From positions 1,914,411 to 1,978,410 of the forward strand of contig AGIQ01000001.1 of the NCBI GenBank assembly GCA_000230935.2: a DNA stretch of 64,000 nucleotides, given 5' to 3'. Shown here in pieces: positions 50,015-57,900 of this stretch; the first letter of the stretch is position 1, and every line of letters begins with the position of its first letter. Source of the stretch: Mycolicibacterium rhodesiae JS60 (GTDB lineage Bacteria > Actinomycetota > Actinomycetes > Mycobacteriales > Mycobacteriaceae). The position numbers and the translations under genes were made by a program. A model generated the notes under the pieces. It was not told the DNA's origin and ran no database searches. It saw nothing but the letters and a program-made list of their open reading frames with translations.

Positions 50015-51207
50015 TTCGTCGCCAGTCGGGTGAGAAAATCGACGAAGGTGACGCCCTGGTTGGCGACCCCGAACACCTGAGCGCGTCGTAGCAATTGCTC
50101 GGCCCAGATCCGATGTGGCCGAGCCTCGTTCATCTTGTTGCGGTATTCCGAGCGGCGCACCCCGCCGGCCTCGGCGGCGATGATGTCGGTGGCGTCGCGA
50201 AATTCCTCGTGGGTGACAACCGAGAGCGCGTGCACGGCGGGCGCGTGGTACGGGTGGATGACGGTCTTGCCGATCAGTCCGTTGGCACGATCCAGGCTGA
50301 TCTCCCGCAACAGGCCGTCGAGGTCACGGCTGACGAGCTTGTCTCGGAAGCGCACCGCGTCGTGCTCGACGAATGGGGTGGTGCGCAGCATGCTGCGGAA
50401 CAACCGCTCATGGTTGGCGAAGTACTCCCAGACCGGACCGGTGACCGCGAATCCCGTGCCGTCGGTGCGGCCGAGGTAGTTGACGATGTCGGCAATGGCG
50501 GCGGCGACCACGTGCACGTCGTAGATGGTGTGGTCGCGGTCGCGGCGGATCCCGAATTTCCCGCACAGATCGGTAGCGCCGATCCGCACGGCGAGTACCG
50601 AATCCCGGTGCCGGGCAAGCAGTTCAGAAACGGCCTGGAGTTCGTCCGCGCGGCTCTCCCGGTAGATGACGCGGGGGGACTCCAGTACCGGCATGCAGTA
50701 CAGCTTGCGGCCCAACGCTTGTGCGGCTGCGGCGGTCTGGGACAGGAAGGTCTCGCCGGTGGCCGCTTCGAATTTCGGGATGACGAATCCGAGTAGCACT
50801 TCTGCGCCGCGGCCGAGGTTGGCTGTGATGCGTTCGATGCAGTGCTGGCCTCGGACTCGCACGAAGATCATCGCCCGCAGCGGGCTCGACTGCTCGGCAA
50901 GCGCGTCGAGTGCGGAAACGGCATTGTCGAGGGCGGCAGCGGCCCCGTGCTCCCCGACGGCGTCCTCGAGGTCAAGCACCATCGAGCAGATCCCCTCGCC
51001 CGAGCGGCGGACGATCGTCGCGGGCAGGTCGGCGCGGTCGGCAGGCATGTACAGGGTGGCGCCCAGTGCTGTCGCCAGGACGTCGCGGTCGGCGTCCGCG
51101 GACAGCTCCTCCGGAGCGAGATAGAACAACCGGTCGCGTTCATCGGCGTCCAGGTGGTGGAAGTGCTGGACGGCTGCTCGGCCGTGGATCGCTCCCGTTG
51201 CGGTCAT
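50011..51207 (-). CDS. HpcH/HpaI aldolase/citrate-lyase-like enzyme of the ter operon
   Basis: A 398-residue TIM-barrel enzyme of the C-C bond lyase group (CitE/HpcH relatives). Visible features: MVLDLEDAV (metal-binding Glu/Asp segment), FVRVRG, GFVIPKFE, MPVLESPRVIY and AVRIGATDLCG, and GLIGKTVIHPYH. These families cleave or form C-C bonds on CoA or 2-keto acid substrates. It is a regular member of actinobacterial ter operons; substrate unknown. ATG start overlaps the stop of the helical protein gene (ATGA). Confidence 0.82.
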   Translation of the reverse strand: MTATGAIHGRAAVQHFHHLDADERDRLFYLAPEELSADADRDVLATALGATLYMPADRADLPATIVRRSGEGICSMVLDLEDAVGEHGAAAALDNAVSALDALAEQSSPLRAMIFVRVRGQHCIERITANLGRGAEVLLGFVIPKFEAATGETFLSQTAAAAQALGRKLYCMPVLESPRVIYRESRADELQAVSELLARHRDSVLAVRIGATDLCGKFGIRRDRDHTIYDVHVVAAAIADIVNYLGRTDGTGFAVTGPVWEYFANHERLFRSMLRTTPFVEHDAVRFRDKLVSRDLDGLLREISLDRANGLIGKTVIHPYHAPAVHALSVVTHEEFRDATDIIAAEAGGVRRSEYRNKMNEARPHRIWAEQLLRRAQVFGVANQGVTFVDFLTRLATK

Positions 51208-52397
51208 CGCGTCGCCGATCGTTGTCGGATGCGGTTGACGATCGTGGTCACGAACTGGGAAACCTCGTCGAGGGCGAGGTGATATCGCCAATAGTCGGGG
51301 TGCGGGCCGTGCAGAGCCGCGACGATGCGGTCGACGCGGGGCACTTGGGCGTCGAGTGCGGTGCCCCATTCGGCGACCGCATCGCGATCGACGGCCAGGC
51401 GCTGGGCGTCGCGGATCCGGAATCGGATCTCGCGCTCCTGGGCAGTGGGGTCGGCACGCAGAGCGCGCAGTGTGGTGAGCCGGTCGGCGACTGCGTCGAC
51501 AAGATCTTCCGCGCGCCCCAATTCTTCGCGGGCCTGCCCGGCCAGGGTCGCGGATTCCTCGGGGCGACGTGCGTTCAGTTCCAGTGCGGCTCGCTCGACA
51601 CACGCCCGCGCGACATCGAGGTGAGTGTGGGCGAGTTTGTCGTTGTCGTGCAGGTCGGCGGAGGAGTCGGCGTGGAATTCCCGCAGCAGTGCCGAATACG
51701 AGGTGCCGATGGTGGCGGCGCGGTGCGTGATGGCGTCGAGCCGGGTTCGTACCGAAGCCAGTGTTCGAGAAGCGTTTTCGCGGTGGCCAGGGGCCGCGCC
51801 GACCGCCTTGTCGAGGGCCGCGATGCTGCTCTGCAGTCGTTGCGCGGCGGGTCCGGTGGCTGCGATGTCACCGCGCTCGAGGACCGCCTGGGTTTCGGCG
51901 CGGGCGGCTTCGACAGAGCCTCGGGCGGCCCGTACGGAGGGGTAGTCGGCGAATTCGGGGGCCAGTGCGGCCAGTCGCTGCAGCGCCGGGATCGCCGCAG
52001 CGAGTGCCTGGTCGGCCTGAGCCCTGGCGGCCAGGGCCGCGCCGGTGGCGCCATCCAGGGTGCGCCGATGCCGGTTATAGAAGCTGTCGAGCCCTGCGGT
52101 GGCGCTCTCGATGCTGCGGGCGACCTCGGCCAGCGCAACCCGCGGCCCCGCGGCCGTCGAATCCGGCGTCACCACCCCAAGGTATTGGGCGGTGGCGGCG
52201 TAGACCTGCTCGCGGGCGGTGGTCCATTCAGCTGTCAGCGATACCTGGGGGTGCAGGGCGGTGGCCGTCTCGACGGCCTGCTCGGCGATATCCAGACGGC
52301 GTTCCATATCGAGGAACGCGCTGGTGAGTTCAGCGGGTATCTGGGTGTCGTTGTCTTCGCGCGGGCTGCGAGACAACCTCAGCCAGCGACTGGGCAC
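51204..52397 (-). CDS. Uncharacterised helical protein, first gene of the ter operon
   Basis: Not recognised. The 397-residue protein is rich in Ala, Glu, Arg and Leu and predicted to be almost entirely helical, with long coiled-coil-like stretches (e.g. residues 25-75, 95-250, 255-330), no signal peptide and no membrane segment. The C-terminus has an aromatic patch (HPDYWRYHLALDEVSQFV). It heads the seven-gene operon and its GTG start is preceded at 6 nt by TAGGAT (52404-52409 on the complement), a leaderless-type promoter. A scaffold role for the Ter complex is possible but unsupported by motif. Confidence 0.75.
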   Translation of the reverse strand: MPSRWLRLSRSPREDNDTQIPAELTSAFLDMERRLDIAEQAVETATALHPQVSLTAEWTTAREQVYAATAQYLGVVTPDSTAAGPRVALAEVARSIESATAGLDSFYNRHRRTLDGATGAALAARAQADQALAAAIPALQRLAALAPEFADYPSVRAARGSVEAARAETQAVLERGDIAATGPAAQRLQSSIAALDKAVGAAPGHRENASRTLASVRTRLDAITHRAATIGTSYSALLREFHADSSADLHDNDKLAHTHLDVARACVERAALELNARRPEESATLAGQAREELGRAEDLVDAVADRLTTLRALRADPTAQEREIRFRIRDAQRLAVDRDAVAEWGTALDAQVPRVDRIVAALHGPHPDYWRYHLALDEVSQFVTTIVNRIRQRSATR

Positions 52398-52567
52398 GGT
52401 TCGATCCTACTGGTGGAGCCGATGGCGATTAGCTGAAATAGTTTCCCCTATCCGCGCATCCACTACGGTGGTGGGCGCGGCGTCGACCGCTCCCGGCGCG
52501 CCGCACGACAGACATTTGCCTGTTGGTCCCACACAGTTTTCTCACAGTTCAAGGAAGGCAGCAACGC
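52398..52567. promoter_or_regulatory. Divergent promoter region of the ter island
   Basis: 170 nt between the minus-strand operon and terD. It contains the -10 element TAGGAT (complement of 52404-52409) 6 nt before the operon GTG, and AAGGAAGG before the terD ATG. I see no perfect operator dyad; a stress-sigma promoter for terD would lie here. Confidence 0.5.
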
Positions 52568-53143
52568 ATGGGTGTCAGTCTGAGCAAGGGTGGAAATGTT
52601 TCGCTGACCAAGGAGGCGCCGAACCTCACCGCGGTGGCGATCGGCCTGGGGTGGGACATCCGGACCACGACGGGAACCGACTTCGATCTCGACGCCAGCG
52701 CCATCGCCACCGGTGCTGACAAGAAGGTGCTCAGTGACCAGCACTTCGTCTTCTTCAACAACCTGAAGTCCCCGGAGGGCTCGATCGAGCACCTCGGTGA
52801 CAACCTGACCGGTCAGGGTGAGGGCGACGACGAGGTCATCACCGTCGACCTCGCGGCGACGCCGCCGACGATCACCAACATCTTCTTCCCCGTGTCGATC
52901 TATGACGCCGACGCGCGGTCGCAGAGCTTCGGCCAGGTTCAGAACGCCTTCATCAGGGTCGTCGACCGCTCCAACGGCAAGGAGCTGGCCCGGTACGACC
53001 TGTCCGAGGACGCCTCCACCGAGACCGCGATGGTGTTCGGCGAGCTCTACCGCAATGGTGCGGAATGGAAGTTCCGCGCGATCGGTCAGGGCTACGCCTC
53101 GGGTCTGGCCGGGATCGCCCGTGACTACGGCGTGAACGTCTAA
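52568..53143 (+). CDS. terD: TerD/TerE-type calcium-binding stress protein
   Basis: A 191-residue canonical TerD protein: GVSLSKGGNVSLTKEAP, TDFDLDASAIATG and [19 protein letters not shown] make the two-Ca2+ site known from Klebsiella TerD, and the domain ends with ELYRNGAEWKFRAIGQGY. It is soluble and expected at the inner face of the membrane with TerC. The ATG after AAGGAAGGCAGCAACGC is the start. Divergent from the minus-strand ter operon and 78 nt upstream of the terC-like gene. Confidence 0.95.
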   Translation: MGVSLSKGGNVSLTKEAPNLTAVAIGLGWDIRTTTGTDFDLDASAIATGADKKVLSDQHFVFFNNLKSPEGSIEHLGDNLTGQGEGDDEVITVDLAATPPTITNIFFPVSIYDADARSQSFGQVQNAFIRVVDRSNGKELARYDLSEDASTETAMVFGELYRNGAEWKFRAIGQGYASGLAGIARDYGVNV

Positions 53144-53221
53144 CGCCAACCCACCGACGTCCACCGGCGCTGTGCGCGCCGGTGGCCGTCGCCCGTTTTC
53201 CGACTTGTCAAGGGGATCGCC

Positions 53222-54337
53222 ATGGTCATACGTGTCTTCGGAATCTCGTTCCTCGTGTCCGCCGTGGCACTCGTTGTCGCCTTCCTGTACGGCGGCCCGC
53301 AGGCGCTCATCCTGGCTGCCGTGTTGGGCATCTTCGAAGTCTCACTGTCATTCGACAACGCGGTCATCAATGCCACCGTGCTGCGCCGGATGAGCGAGTT
53401 CTGGCAGAAGATGTTCCTGACCGTCGGCATCTTGATCGCAGTGTTCGGCATGCGGCTGGTGTTCCCCCTCGCCGTCGTGTGGATCACCGCGGGCCTCGAT
53501 CCGGTCCGCGCACTGGACATTGCGCTCAACCCGCCCGCGGGAGGCGGGGCGTACTTCCCCGACGGGTCCCCGAGCTACGAGACCGCGCTGACCGCCGCGC
53601 ACCCGCAGATCGCCTCGTTCGGCGGCATGTTCCTGATGATGCTGTTCCTGAACTTCGTCTTCAGTGAACGTGAAATCACGTGGCTCAGCTGGCTGGAACG
53701 ACCGCTGGCCAGGGCCGGCAAGCTCGACCAGTTGGCGGTCGTGGTGGCCCTCGGCCTGCTGGTGGTCGCCGCGGAATTCATCGCACCGGAGGACCATCGG
53801 TCGACGGTCCTGCTGGCGGGTGTTCTCGGCATCGGAACCTACATCCTCGTCGACGGGCTCGGATCGATGTTCGAGATCGACGAAGACGACGAATCCGGTG
53901 GCGAGGAGGCCTCATCGGGTGGCCCGTCGGCGCTGGCCGTAACCACCGGCAAGGCAAGCTTTTTCCTGTTTCTGTACCTCGAGGTACTCGATGCGTCGTT
54001 CTCGTTCGACGGCGTGATCGGCGCATTCGCGATCACCAGCGACCCCATCATCATCGCGCTGGGCCTGGGCTTCATCGGCGCGATGTTCGTGCGGTCGATC
54101 ACGATCTTCCTGGTCCGCAAGGGCACCCTGTCGGACTACGTCTACCTCGAACACGGGGCACACTGGGCCATCGGCGCACTGGCGGTCATCCTCCTCATCT
54201 CCCTCGGCACGCATGTCAACGAGATCGTCACCGGTCTGATCGGGGTGTTCTTGATCGCGGCTGCCTTCGGCTCCAGCGTGATCCGAAATCGGCGCACGTC
54301 CACCGAGGACAAGGCGTCCCCGGCCCTGGCGGGCTGA
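53222..54337 (+). CDS. TerC-superfamily membrane protein (DUF475 type)
   Basis: A 371-residue protein with about eight to nine membrane helices and the duplicated TerC hallmark: FEVSLSFDNAVINATVLRRM in the first half and LEVLDASFSFDGVIGAFAIT in the second, whose membrane-embedded acidic residues are thought to handle metal ions. TerC proteins have been linked to Mn2+ export and metal loading of exported proteins. An acidic loop (EIDEDDESGGEE) separates the halves. It follows terD and precedes the TerA-like gene by 6 nt. Confidence 0.93.
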   Translation: MVIRVFGISFLVSAVALVVAFLYGGPQALILAAVLGIFEVSLSFDNAVINATVLRRMSEFWQKMFLTVGILIAVFGMRLVFPLAVVWITAGLDPVRALDIALNPPAGGGAYFPDGSPSYETALTAAHPQIASFGGMFLMMLFLNFVFSEREITWLSWLERPLARAGKLDQLAVVVALGLLVVAAEFIAPEDHRSTVLLAGVLGIGTYILVDGLGSMFEIDEDDESGGEEASSGGPSALAVTTGKASFFLFLYLEVLDASFSFDGVIGAFAITSDPIIIALGLGFIGAMFVRSITIFLVRKGTLSDYVYLEHGAHWAIGALAVILLISLGTHVNEIVTGLIGVFLIAAAFGSSVIRNRRTSTEDKASPALAG

Positions 54338-54343
54338 CCGGCC

Positions 54344-54964
54344 ATGGGAATCGACTACACGAAGCGGGAGCCGCCGGCGGCGAACGTCTCCACGATCAGT
54401 CTGACCAAATCCGCACCGGCGGTGAGCCTGACCAAGCCCGGGGAAACCCAGGGGGCGATGCGGGTCAACCTGAACTGGTCGTCGGCCGCACGGGGGAAGT
54501 CGATCGATCTGGACCTGGGCTGCCTCTACGAGCTGACCGATGGCAGCGCGGGCGTTATTCAGGCGCTGGGCAACAGCTTCGGATCCCTGCAGAGCCCGCC
54601 CTACATCGCTTTGGACGGCGACGATCGGAGCGGGACCGTCGCCGGCGGTGAGAACATGCACATCAATCTCGCTGCGCCCCAAATCTTCCGGCGGGTGCTG
54701 ATCTTCGCGATGATCTATTCGGGGGCAGCCAACTGGGCAGCGGTGGACGGCGTCGTGACGCTCTACCCGACGTCGGGCCCGCCGGTGGAGGTGCGGCTGG
54801 ACTCACCGGTCAACGGGGCGAAGATTTGCGCGATCGCTCAGGTGTATTACGCCCAGGGAGCGCTGCACGTGCACCGTGAGGTCAACTACATCAACGGATC
54901 TCAGCGCAAGCTGGACAAGGCCTACAACTGGGGACTGCAGTGGACGGCCGGCAGTAAGGACTAG
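54344..54964 (+). CDS. TerA-like member of the TerD family
   Basis: A 206-residue TerD-superfamily protein of the TerA type: duplicated N-terminal ISLTKSAP and VSLTKPGE strands, DLDLGCLYELTDGSAGVIQALG, and the acidic motif LDGDDRSGTVAGGE. It lacks the TerD GDNLTG box but keeps acidic residues that could bind Ca2+. Last gene of the terD-terC-terA transcript; its stop overlaps by 4 nt the stop of the convergent AIM24 gene. Confidence 0.9.
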   Translation: MGIDYTKREPPAANVSTISLTKSAPAVSLTKPGETQGAMRVNLNWSSAARGKSIDLDLGCLYELTDGSAGVIQALGNSFGSLQSPPYIALDGDDRSGTVAGGENMHINLAAPQIFRRVLIFAMIYSGAANWAAVDGVVTLYPTSGPPVEVRLDSPVNGAKICAIAQVYYAQGALHVHREVNYINGSQRKLDKAYNWGLQWTAGSKD

Positions 54965-55719
54965 CGCTGCTGCTGCGCGGCCATCTGTGAGTTGATCACC
55001 GAGCCCAGATGCTGCAGTCCGGTGAAGGTCAGGCCGTGCAGCTGGGATTCGATCGAGCGCACGATCGCCGAGTCGCTGATGACCTTCTCGCTGGACTGCA
55101 CGAGAATCGTTCCGGCGCCGGTGAAGTCGAACTGGCGCTCCTCGCCGGTGTTGATACCCATGCGCGCCGCGCCGGCCGAGACGAACCCACTGATCCAGCG
55201 CTGATCGAAATGATGGCTGGGGGCCGGGCAATCGGCCCAGCCGACGAGCGCTTCGGGATCCACCCGCGCGGGCGGTTCGACGAACAGCACCGGCCCGTTG
55301 GAGGAGGCCAGGAATTTTCCCGTCCCGATGAGGGTGACGAAACCGGGCACGATCGACTGGTTCATCGCCAGCCCCGGTTGGAACGCCAGCAGATTGGCCG
55401 CGCGAATCGTGAGGTTGCCGTCGTCGAGATCGTAGGAATTGATGTCGTAGCCGCGGTCGCCGATGATGAGGTTGCCCTGGCCTTCGGCCACCACATAGTC
55501 GCCCAAATACAGTGGGGCAGAGAACTGTTGGGACACCATGTGCAGCAGCCCCGCGTGCAGGCCGGTGGTGAGTGCACGGAATTCGATCTGCCCGTAGTAG
55601 GCGATCATGGCGCCCTTGCGCATGAACCACGGCCCGGTCAGGTTGATGTGGAAGGCGTAGTGATTGTCCGGGACGTTGTCGTCCGGCGGCAGGTTCGAGG
55701 GGTTGACCACCTGCGTCAC
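54961..55719 (-). CDS. AIM24-family protein 1
   Basis: A 252-residue AIM24/TIGR00266-type beta-sandwich protein (WFMRKGAMIAYYGQIEF near the start, GEGQGNLIIGDRG-like core, SLDDGNLTIRAANLLAF). The family is widespread next to ter genes; mitochondrial AIM24 helps inner-membrane organisation, bacterial function is unknown. This is the most divergent of three consecutive copies. Start overlaps the upstream AIM24 stop by 4 nt. Confidence 0.85.
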   Translation of the reverse strand: MTQVVNPSNLPPDDNVPDNHYAFHINLTGPWFMRKGAMIAYYGQIEFRALTTGLHAGLLHMVSQQFSAPLYLGDYVVAEGQGNLIIGDRGYDINSYDLDDGNLTIRAANLLAFQPGLAMNQSIVPGFVTLIGTGKFLASSNGPVLFVEPPARVDPEALVGWADCPAPSHHFDQRWISGFVSAGAARMGINTGEERQFDFTGAGTILVQSSEKVISDSAIVRSIESQLHGLTFTGLQHLGSVINSQMAAQQQR

Positions 55720-56420
55720 AGCTTGTCCTCCGATGCCTGAACGTAGACGATTCCCTGGCCTTGGCAGTTCAGCTGCATGCCCTCACCGGAGCCGCGGCCG
55801 ACGGCGTCGCGCCAGCTCAGAGCGGTCTTGAGTTCGGTCTGCACATTGCCGTAGGCGCCGACGAAGGCCTGCGGGTCCACGACCACCGGGGCCGGGCCGC
55901 CGACCTGCAGCTCGAGAACGCCGCCGTGGGCGAGCAGCACCGCCGCGCCGTGCCCGGACAGTTGGGTGGTGAACATGCCCTGGCCGGTGAGCGCCCCGGT
56001 GGCTGCGCCGCGCAGCATGCCCATCACCCCGCCGCCGCCACCGCCGCCACTCGATCCGCCCGCGACCGAGACGATCGAGCTCTGCAGGCCGGCCGTATTG
56101 GCCAGCAGCCGTGAGGCTTCGACGGTCAGCACGGCCCCGGGCTGGATCTCGACGATGTGCAGATCGAGGCCGGCAAAGCCGTAGTGGACCTCGCCGTAGC
56201 CCTGGGCGAGCATGGTGCGTTCGTGTTCGCCCTGCATCATCCGGCCAGCGATGCGCATCAAGCCGCCCATGCCGCCCATCTGCGCGGCGCCGGGAACCTG
56301 ATGCGGACTGAACGAGACGTCGCCGGTGTAGAGCAGCATGGCGCCGGTGCGGGCGACGACGCCGCCGGCCGCGGCCACGTCGACCTTGACGACTTTCGAG
56401 TTGACCTTCGTGAAGACCAT
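55716..56420 (-). CDS. AIM24-family protein 2 with glycine-rich insertion
   Basis: A 234-residue AIM24-family protein. N-terminal VVARTGAMLLYTGDVSF, core GQGYGEVHYGF and VEASRLLANTAGLQSSI, then a Gly/Ser run (SSGGGGGGG, about residue 125) and GQGMFTTQLSGHGAAVLLAHGGVLEL. The glycine insertion lies between strands and may be a flexible loop. Middle gene of the AIM24 triplet. Confidence 0.88.
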   Translation of the reverse strand: MVFTKVNSKVVKVDVAAAGGVVARTGAMLLYTGDVSFSPHQVPGAAQMGGMGGLMRIAGRMMQGEHERTMLAQGYGEVHYGFAGLDLHIVEIQPGAVLTVEASRLLANTAGLQSSIVSVAGGSSGGGGGGGVMGMLRGAATGALTGQGMFTTQLSGHGAAVLLAHGGVLELQVGGPAPVVVDPQAFVGAYGNVQTELKTALSWRDAVGRGSGEGMQLNCQGQGIVYVQASEDKL

Positions 56421-56424
56421 TCGA

Positions 56425-57048
56425 CTACCGTTCCGCCGGCTGAATGGACACCAAACCGCTTCCGTCCCAACGTAATGAGAACGCTTCGCCGGATCCTTGG
56501 CCGACCACGGTGCGCCAGGAAACGTCGGTGATGAAGGACTGCTGCAGGTTGCCTTTCGCGCAGACGAACGCGTCGGGGTCGACGACCAGCGGGTACTGCG
56601 GGGACACCTCGAGGTGGATCAGCGGTCCGCCGGCCGACAGCAACGCCACCTGCCCGACGCCGGACACCACGGTGGTGAACAAGCCCTGCCCGGAGGATGC
56701 GCCGCGCAGCCCGGCGAACGTGACGTTGGTCTGCAGATTGCCGGCCATGGCCAGCAGTTGGCGCGATTCCACGCGCAGCTGTTCGTTGTTCAGATCGACG
56801 ATCGCGACGTGCTGGGCGTTGACGGCGAGGAACACCCGCCCGTGGCCCTGACATTCCATCAGCGACAGCGCTTCTCCGGTGGCACGTTGCTTGATGCCTG
56901 CCACCAGGCCCGCTCCGCCGCCGAAACCGGCGGCCTTGAACGTCACGTTTCCCTCGTAGGCGACCATCGAACCGCTCAGCGCCTTGATCGAGGTGTTGTC
57001 CAACCGCGCTTCGATGATTTTGCCCGACGCCTGGAACAACTGGGCCAT
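56425..57048 (-). CDS. AIM24-family protein 3
   Basis: A 207-residue AIM24-family protein (SIKALSGSMVAYEGNVTF, LMECQGHGRVFLA, VESRQLLAMAGNLQTNV, GQGLFTTVVSGVGQVALL). It is first in the AIM24 operon; the next gene starts 4 nt after its stop. GGAAGG precedes the ATG. The three paralogues share the G-Q-G-[LM]-F-T-T motif or its remnant and probably arose by duplication. Confidence 0.88.
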   Translation of the reverse strand: MAQLFQASGKIIEARLDNTSIKALSGSMVAYEGNVTFKAAGFGGGAGLVAGIKQRATGEALSLMECQGHGRVFLAVNAQHVAIVDLNNEQLRVESRQLLAMAGNLQTNVTFAGLRGASSGQGLFTTVVSGVGQVALLSAGGPLIHLEVSPQYPLVVDPDAFVCAKGNLQQSFITDVSWRTVVGQGSGEAFSLRWDGSGLVSIQPAER

Positions 57049-57109
57049 CGACACCCGCCTTCCGTAGGTCAGCGACAGACTAACCGAATACGCCCGAACG
57101 CAGCGGGTT

Positions 57110-57126
57110 TCACCCTTGTAGGGTGA
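57110..57126. promoter_or_regulatory. 7-3-7 inverted repeat between the AIM24 operon and coaD
   Basis: TCACCCT-TGT-AGGGTGA, a perfect dyad in the 144-nt divergent region. It could be an operator for either unit or a small hairpin; no known motif is recognised. Confidence 0.35.
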
Positions 57127-57192
57127 TGGTTCTATCGGCGGCCTGCTAGCGTCTTGGCCCATGACCGGCAGCGATGCGCAGGAGTGCCGCAG

Positions 57193-57669
57193 ATGAGTGG
57201 CGCGGTATGTCCGGGATCGTTCGATCCGGTGACGCTGGGGCACGTCGACATCTTCGAGCGCGCCGCCGCGCAATTCGACGAAGTGATCGTCGCGGTGCTC
57301 GTCAATCCCAAGAAGTCGGGGATGTTCGATATCGACGAACGCATCGCGATGATCACCGAAGCATGCGCCCATCTGCCGAACTTGCGCGCCGAGTCGGGGC
57401 AGGGGCTGGTCGTCGACTTCGTCAGGGATCGCGGGTTCACTGCGATCGTCAAGGGTCTGCGCACCGGAACCGACTTCGAGTACGAGCTGCAAATGGCCCA
57501 GATGAACAAGCACATCGCCGGGGTGGACACGTTCTTCGTGGCCACCACACCGCAGTACTCGTTCGTCTCATCGTCGCTGGCCAAGGAGGTCGCAATGTTC
57601 GGTGGCGACGTCTCGGCGCTGCTGCCTGAGCCGGTGAACCGCCGGCTGCAGGCCAAGCTGGCTCACTGA
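57193..57669 (+). CDS. coaD: Phosphopantetheine adenylyltransferase
   Basis: Penultimate enzyme of coenzyme A synthesis, transferring AMP from ATP to 4'-phosphopantetheine. The 158-residue protein has the nucleotidyltransferase motif [35 protein letters not shown] and the SSSLAKEV segment. The ATG giving MSGAVCPGS fits the family; the open extension upstream is not used. It restores the conserved gene order interrupted by the ter island. Confidence 0.97.
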   Translation: MSGAVCPGSFDPVTLGHVDIFERAAAQFDEVIVAVLVNPKKSGMFDIDERIAMITEACAHLPNLRAESGQGLVVDFVRDRGFTAIVKGLRTGTDFEYELQMAQMNKHIAGVDTFFVATTPQYSFVSSSLAKEVAMFGGDVSALLPEPVNRRLQAKLAH

Positions 57670-57900
57670 TCCACCGCGAGCGTGCGGGTTCATCCGCAAC
57701 ACGCCGCCCGGGGCAGATCTCAGCGCACACTCGCGGATTCGCTTCCCTGTCCCGGCTCAGGCCGACATAATCACCGGCGGGACGCCCTCTGACCGGTGCG
57801 GTTGCCAAAACGTCTTTCCGACACACCGGCCCGCCACCGCAGTCACAGGCGTAACACCAGGCACACTAGTCACTACCAACGAAGCCAGGAGGGTGGCGCC
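57670..57900. other. 231-nt intergenic region between coaD and sepIVA
   Basis: Holds the sepIVA promoter and AGGAGG ribosome-binding site (57895-57900 region). In M. tuberculosis the DIM/PGL lipid locus lies between these two genes; nothing of it remains here. Confidence 0.6.
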
